From the NCBI GenBank assembly GCA_963668615.2, contig CAXXCL010000003.1, positions 744,001 to 808,000 of the forward strand: a stretch of DNA of 64,000 nucleotides, written 5' to 3'. Positions within the stretch are counted from its first letter, which is position 1, and each line of letters opens with the position of its first letter. Of this stretch, positions 60,321 to 64,000 are shown piece after piece. This stretch comes from JAAYPI01 sp963668615. GTDB taxonomy: Bacteria > Bacteroidota > Bacteroidia > Bacteroidales > Paludibacteraceae. The translations under genes were made by a program, and so were the position numbers. The notes beneath the pieces were generated by a model, which was given only the letters and a program-made list of their open reading frames with translations, did no database searches and was not told where the DNA came from.

Positions 60321-60905
60321 ATGATTGAAATAGGAAATGAAATAGTCAGTTTTGATGTTATAGAAGAATGTTTCTTGTGTGATATAGCCTCATGTAAAGG
60401 CATTTGTTGTGTAGAAGGTGACAGTGGTGCACCTCTAACAAAGGAAGAAGTCTCTTACTTAGAGAAAATTTTACCGATTATTTGGGGTGACTTGTCGGAC
60501 AAATCTAAAAAGATAATTGAGCAACAAGGAGTTGCATACGAAGATGAAGAGGGAGAAATGGTAACATCCATTGTGGATGATAAAGAATGTGTATTTACCT
60601 ATGAAGAAGACGGAATATGGAAATGTGCTATTGAGAAGGCATATCGAGAAGGCAAAATCGACTTCAAGAAGCCCATTTCTTGTCACCTATACCCTATTCG
60701 ATTGCAAAAATTCAACCGTTTTACGGCAGTAAGCTATCACAAATGGGATGTTTGCAAAGAAGCTTGCTATTGTGGTAAAAAAGCAAAACTTCCTGTTTAC
60801 CAGTTTCTGAAAGAACCTCTTATTCGACGTTTTGGAGAAGAATGGTATGCAGAATTGGAAGAGATTGCGGAACAATTGAAACACTCAGATTTAGGAAAAC
60901 GGTAA
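60321..60905 (+). CDS. DUF3109-family Cys-rich protein
   Basis: The 194-residue product contains eight Cys, in CFLCDIASCKGICCVEG near the start and KECVF, KCAIEKA, SCHLYP, CKEACYCGKK later. The spacing resembles metal or Fe-S cluster binding (YkgJ-like CxxxCxxCC). The family is Bacteroidota-typical with no proven function. It lies 24 bases after the TonB-C gene and so may share its transcript. A -7 box for the tRNA genes follows. Confidence 0.82.
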   Translation: MIEIGNEIVSFDVIEECFLCDIASCKGICCVEGDSGAPLTKEEVSYLEKILPIIWGDLSDKSKKIIEQQGVAYEDEEGEMVTSIVDDKECVFTYEEDGIWKCAIEKAYREGKIDFKKPISCHLYPIRLQKFNRFTAVSYHKWDVCKEACYCGKKAKLPVYQFLKEPLIRRFGEEWYAELEEIAEQLKHSDLGKR

Positions 60906-60943
60906 AAATAGAAAGACAAAAAACTGATTTTTAGCTTTCCATA

Positions 60944-60975
60944 TTGCACAGAAAAAAAAAAACTCTGTATATTTG
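60944..60975 (+). promoter_or_regulatory. Promoter of the tRNA-Gly/tRNA-Leu operon
   Basis: TTG (60944-60946) and TATATTTG (60968-60975), 21 bases apart, match the -33/-7 pattern. About 80 bases of leader precede the first tRNA. Confidence 0.6.
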
Positions 60976-61056
60976 CAACCTCTTTGGAAATCTTGTAAAA
61001 AGACATTACAAAGCCGGTCAATGGAAAGAAGTTCCTTTGAAAAACAAAAACATTTT

Positions 61057-61129
61057 GCGAAAATAGCTCAGTTGGTAGAGCATAACCTTGCCAAGGTTAG
61101 GGTCGCGGGTTCGAGTCCCGTTTTTCGCT
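61057..61129 (+). tRNA. tRNA-Gly (anticodon GCC)
   Basis: Acceptor GCGAAAA pairs with TTTTCGC, discriminator T. D-arm TAGCTCAGTTGGTAGAGC, anticodon stem TAACC/GGTTA with loop TTGCCAA (GCC), T-arm GCGGGTTCGAGTCCCGT. 73 bases; no CCA encoded. Confidence 0.96.
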
Positions 61130-61137
61130 CTTTTGCC

Positions 61138-61222
61138 GCTCTGGTGGTGGAATTGGTAGACACGCAGGACTTAAAATCCTGTAATCATTGCGATTGTGCG
61201 GGTTCAAGTCCCGCCCGGAGTA
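61138..61222 (+). tRNA. tRNA-Leu (anticodon UAA)
   Basis: Acceptor GCTCTGG pairs with CCGGAGT (two G-U pairs), discriminator A. Anticodon stem CAGGA/TCCTG, loop CTTAAAA, anticodon UAA. Long variable arm ATCATTGCGATTGT and T-arm GCGGGTTCAAGTCCCGC. 85 bases, 8 after tRNA-Gly, so both come from one transcript. Confidence 0.95.
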
Positions 61223-61226
61223 CTAG

Positions 61227-61265
61227 AAGGCTAGAAACTATAATAAGTTTCTGGCCTTTTATTTT
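61227..61265 (+). terminator. Terminator of the tRNA operon
   Basis: AAGGCTAGAAACT (61227-61239) pairs with AGTTTCTGGCCTT (61246-61258, one G-U pair), followed by TTATTTTT. Confidence 0.85.
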
Positions 61266-61400
61266 TGTACCAAATCGTGGCTTCCCTTTCATCAATTTCG
61301 AGAAAAAGGCTTCCACATTTTATCACATAAATAGCAAGTCATACTCGAATGGTTGGGTGCTTTTTCTAATAAAAATTAACTAAAATTCAGATTAAATGAC

Positions 61401-61683
61401 TACTTTTGCATGCTATATGCGAAAATTTTATTATCAAGATTCTACCGGCTTATTTCGTCAAAAATGATAGAGGTCGGTGTATTGTCAATGAGAATTGAAC
61501 ATAACTTATTAGTTATCTGCAATTTAATTTTTATTAATTAAGGGATTTGGGCTTATTTCCTTCTAATTAAAAGAGGAAAGTTAATAAAATTTAAAAAATA
61601 TCTAAACTTGCTGAAACAGAGATAGTAAAAACACTATCGACCAACATATATGCGAAAGCGTACTCTATAAAGATTTAATAATT
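61401..61683 (+). promoter_or_regulatory. Promoter and long leader of the aryl polyene/flexirubin cluster
   Basis: TACTTTTG at 61401-61408 fits the -7 box, so transcription would begin about 270 bases before the first gene. The leader holds an 11-bp direct repeat TATATGCGAAA (61414-61424 and 61647-61657) and a 6-bp hairpin GATAGT/ACTATC (61621-61638). No coding frame is visible. From 61266 to 61400, after the tRNA terminator, I see nothing else. Confidence 0.5.
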
Positions 61684-63222
61684 ATGGAACGAGAAATTGG
61701 GAATAAAAATCTTTCATTAGATTTTTTTTATGATGTTTTATTTAACGATGAAAAAATATCATTAACACGGGAAAGTATAGACAAAGTTCAACAATGTTTT
61801 CATTTCTTAGAGAAATTTGCAGAAGGGAAAGTAATTTACGGAATAACTACCGGTTTCGGTCCAATGGCCCAACACAGAATCTCTGATAAAGACAGAAAAC
61901 AATTACAATATAATCTGATAAGAAGTCATAGTTCCGGCGTTGGGAACCACATTCCTCCATTATATGTGAAGGCGGCAATGATTTGCCGATTAATTAATAT
62001 CTTACAAGCGAAATCAGGAATTCATTCTGAAAGTGCCGTTTTATTAAAAGACTTTATTAATAATGATATAACCCCTGTAATCTATGAACATGGTGGCGTA
62101 GGAGCCAGTGGCGATTTGGTTCAACTTTCTCATTTAGCGTTATCTTTAATCGGCGAAGGAGAAGTATATTTCAAAGGAGAAGTTGTTCCGACAGAAGTAG
62201 CAATGAAAGCTTGTAACTTAAAACCCATTACTATTTACATCCGAGAAGGCCTTTCGTTAATAAACGGAACCTCTATGATGACAGGAATTGCCATTGTGAA
62301 TCTTTTATATGCAAAAAACCTTTTTAATTGGTCGTTAATGGCATCGTCCATCATCAATGAATTGGTTGATTCTTACGACGACGGATTTTCCAAAGAATTA
62401 AATTCAGTAAAAGCCCACGAAGGTCAAAATAAAGTGGCTGACAAAATGCGTGCAATTCTTAAAGACAGTTCATTAATCAAGAAGCGTAAAGACTATTTAT
62501 ATACCCGAAAAGTAACGGAAAAAGTAATTAAAGAAAAGATTCAAGAATATTATTCTTTACGATGTGTTCCTCAAGTGCTTGGTCCAATCTATGATACCAT
62601 CAGAAACACTGAACAAATTGTAATGGAAGAAGTTAATTCTGCCAATGACAATCCTATTGTGGATGTCGAAACACAAAATGTATACCATGGTGGAAATTTT
62701 CATGGTGATTATATTTCATTGGAAATGGACAAGTTAAAAATCGTTGTTACCAAAATGACAATGCTTATTGAGCGTCAATTGAATTTTGTATTAAATGCCC
62801 AACTAAACGAGAAATTTGCTCCATTTGTCAATCTTGGTGTTTTAGGATTAAATCTTGGCATGCAAGGTGTTCAGTTTACCGCAACTTCTACCACGGCAGA
62901 ATGCCAAACGTTATCGTTTCCAAATTATGTTCATAGCATTCCGAACAACAATGAGAATCAGGATATTGTGAGCATGGGAACCAATTCTGCCCTTATCACT
63001 CGTAAGATAATTGAGAATTCATATGAAGTACTTTCTATTTATTATATTGCACTAATTCAAGGAGTTGACAATATTTCCGCACAAAATAAGATGGCTTCAC
63101 AAACAAAAACGGTGTACGAAAAATTGCGTGCGTTGGTGCCGGTTTTTGTCGAAGACACTCCTAAGTACAAAGATATTGAGAGAATCAAAACATATTTAAT
63201 GAGTAATCAAATAGCATTATAA
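61684..63222 (+). CDS. Aromatic ammonia lyase (tyrosine/histidine type) of an aryl polyene cluster
   Basis: The 512-residue enzyme deaminates an aromatic amino acid. The MIO triad is A141-S142-G143 in GGVGASGDLVQLSHLALSLIGEGEV; the catalytic Tyr is Y52 (VIYGITTGFGP). NLIRSHSSGVG puts Ser81-His82 at the substrate-selecting site. Flavobacterium TAL (FjTAL), as I recall it, has nearly the same words here and in YSLRCVPQVLGP, VYHGGNFHGDYISLEMDKLKIV and QDIVSMGTNSALI. So 4-coumarate from tyrosine, the flexirubin starter, is more likely than urocanate. No other histidine-degradation gene is near. The next genes are fabG and a ketosynthase. Confidence 0.88.
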   Translation: MEREIGNKNLSLDFFYDVLFNDEKISLTRESIDKVQQCFHFLEKFAEGKVIYGITTGFGPMAQHRISDKDRKQLQYNLIRSHSSGVGNHIPPLYVKAAMICRLINILQAKSGIHSESAVLLKDFINNDITPVIYEHGGVGASGDLVQLSHLALSLIGEGEVYFKGEVVPTEVAMKACNLKPITIYIREGLSLINGTSMMTGIAIVNLLYAKNLFNWSLMASSIINELVDSYDDGFSKELNSVKAHEGQNKVADKMRAILKDSSLIKKRKDYLYTRKVTEKVIKEKIQEYYSLRCVPQVLGPIYDTIRNTEQIVMEEVNSANDNPIVDVETQNVYHGGNFHGDYISLEMDKLKIVVTKMTMLIERQLNFVLNAQLNEKFAPFVNLGVLGLNLGMQGVQFTATSTTAECQTLSFPNYVHSIPNNNENQDIVSMGTNSALITRKIIENSYEVLSIYYIALIQGVDNISAQNKMASQTKTVYEKLRALVPVFVEDTPKYKDIERIKTYLMSNQIAL

Positions 63223-63223
63223 A

Positions 63224-63952
63224 ATGAAATATGCTTTAGTTACGGGAGGTTCAAGAGGAATTGGACGAGCTATTTGTATTGAAATGGCACGCTTAGGCTA
63301 TCCCGTTATTATTAATTATTTATCCAATGAAGATGCTGCTTTGGAAACAAAAGCGGAAGTTGAAAAAATTGGAGGAACTGCCGAGATATTGAAATTTGAC
63401 GTTGCTAATGTAGAAGATGTTGATAATGCGATGATTACATGGCAAGAAGAACATACTGAAGATTACATGGCTGTTTTGGTGAATAATGCAGGTTATCGAG
63501 ACGATGCCGTGATGGTTTTCATGAAAGATAACCAATGGGAAGATCTCCTCAAAACTCACTTGAACGGATTTTTCTATGTAACTCGAAGAGTATTAAAAGA
63601 TATGTTGACCAAACGATTTGGTCGCATTATTACCGTAACGTCTTTATCAGGAATAAAAGGGTTGCCCGGACAAACTAATTACTCAGCTGCAAAAGCGGGA
63701 CTAATTGGTGCTACCAAATCATTAGCTCAAGAAGTTGGCAAACGTGGAGTTACTGTAAATGCCGTTGCTCCGGGTTTTATTGCTACTGACATGACACAAG
63801 ATTTGGACGAAAAAGCTCTGAAAGAAATGATTCCTGTAAATCGTTTTGGTACTGCGGAAGAAGTGGCAAAATTGGTTTCCTTTTTAGCTTCTGATAATTC
63901 AGCATACATTACAGGTGAAGTAATTTCTATTAATGGAGGATTATATACTTAA
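63224..63952 (+). CDS. 3-oxoacyl-ACP reductase (FabG/SDR) of the aryl polyene cluster
   Basis: The 242-residue NAD(P)H-dependent reductase has TGGSRGIGRAIC at the N-terminus, NNAGYRDD, and the catalytic Ser (SLSG near 138-140), Tyr153 and Lys157 in NYSAAK. FIATDMTQDL and SAYITGEVISINGG are FabG marks. It starts one base after the lyase stop and 9 bases before the ketosynthase start. In such clusters it reduces beta-keto groups during polyene chain extension, separate from the fatty-acid copy. Confidence 0.93.
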   Translation: MKYALVTGGSRGIGRAICIEMARLGYPVIINYLSNEDAALETKAEVEKIGGTAEILKFDVANVEDVDNAMITWQEEHTEDYMAVLVNNAGYRDDAVMVFMKDNQWEDLLKTHLNGFFYVTRRVLKDMLTKRFGRIITVTSLSGIKGLPGQTNYSAAKAGLIGATKSLAQEVGKRGVTVNAVAPGFIATDMTQDLDEKALKEMIPVNRFGTAEEVAKLVSFLASDNSAYITGEVISINGGLYT

Positions 63953-63961
63953 TTTAATGTT

Positions 63962-64000
63962 ATGGGAAGAGTTGTAATTACAGGCATGGGAATTTATTCA
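63962..64000 (+). CDS. 3-oxoacyl-ACP synthase (FabF-like), first 13 codons
   Basis: Only MGRVVITGMGIYS is in the window, but RVVITGMG is the typical start of beta-ketoacyl-ACP synthases of the KAS II type. It follows fabG closely and continues past the right edge. In an aryl polyene/flexirubin cluster it would extend the chain. Confidence 0.75.
   Translation, partial: MGRVVITGMGIYS

Noticed and set aside
60973..61383. 136-codon open frame across both tRNA genes
   Set aside because: It covers tRNA-Gly, tRNA-Leu and the terminator; the predicted protein has no family features and is a by-product of tRNA sequence.
61684..63222. Reading the lyase as HutH of histidine degradation
   Set aside because: The Ser-His pair is compatible with HutH, but there is no hutU, hutI or hutG nearby, and sequence words and neighbours match tyrosine ammonia lyases of pigment clusters.
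1..64000. CRISPR arrays, insertion sequences, prophage or integron parts
   Set aside because: I saw no regularly spaced repeats, no transposase or integrase motifs and no phage structural genes; gene content and base use look uniform apart from the ars and pump region, where evidence for transfer is only circumstantial.

Overview
The window reads as a chromosomal segment of an AT-rich member of the Bacteroidota, probably order Bacteroidales. The signs are the -7 box TAnnTTTG in front of many genes, a type IX secretion (T9SS) cargo protein with a CHU_C/gliding-motility C-terminal domain, a GldJ-like lipoprotein, DUF4834, DUF4890, DUF3109 and GT117 family proteins, a class I fumarase and an aromatic ammonia lyase of the flexirubin type. 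Most genes are core housekeeping genes. I see no transposase, integrase, phage gene or CRISPR array.

Layout. 1-1.1 kb: end of a T9SS-sorted repeat protein. 1.2-4.1 kb: a thiol-rich metalloid cassette (ArsR, CPKC thioredoxin, ArsF-like, ArsG-like, ArsP-like permease), with the same TGTTCG-N8-CGAACA operator before arsR and before the permease. 4.2-10.1 kb: an outer-membrane barrel, then an AraC regulator divergent from a TolC/EmrA/EmrB-type tripartite pump. 10.3-18.7 kb: secreted nuclease, tRNA-Leu(CAA), manC, lptB, folE and a SPOR protein divergent from ispD across a perfect 41-bp palindrome, recG, ndk and an M23/LysM hydrolase. 18.8-24.9 kb: secA, lgt, DUF4834, birA, comF, dgk. 25.0-30.9 kb: a compact surface-glycan module (two FemAB-like transferases, an asparagine-synthase-like protein without the usual Cys nucleophile, GT4, flippase). 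31.1-36.2 kb: metG and the rplM-rpsI-rpsB-tsf operon. 36.4-43.9 kb: a purD operon, a Spy/DUF4890 protein, a polysaccharide deacetylase and GT117. 44.0-54.5 kb: rpsO, metK-dusB behind a probable SAM-II riboswitch, queG, GNAT, fumarase, 5-FTHF cyclo-ligase, acyl-CoA transferase, cdaA, folP. 54.7-60.9 kb: gldJ-like, M16 protease, O-methyltransferase, rbfA, LolC/E-like permease, TonB-C protein, DUF3109. 61.0-64.0 kb: tRNA-Gly and tRNA-Leu(UAA), then the start of an aryl polyene/flexirubin cluster (ammonia lyase, fabG, ketosynthase) that continues past the window.

How it fits together. Several parts serve the cell envelope: LptB, Lgt, SecA, LysM/M23, SPOR, glycan export, GT117, T9SS cargo and GldJ, LolC/E-like permease and TonB-C protein. 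Others form a one-carbon, SAM and folate set: metK with its SAM sensor, folE, folP, 5-FTHF cyclo-ligase, metG and methyltransferases. The most interesting non-coding signals are the SAM-II-like leader with a 7-codon upstream ORF, the 41-bp symmetric divergent promoter, the duplicated ArsR operator and the long leader before the pigment cluster.
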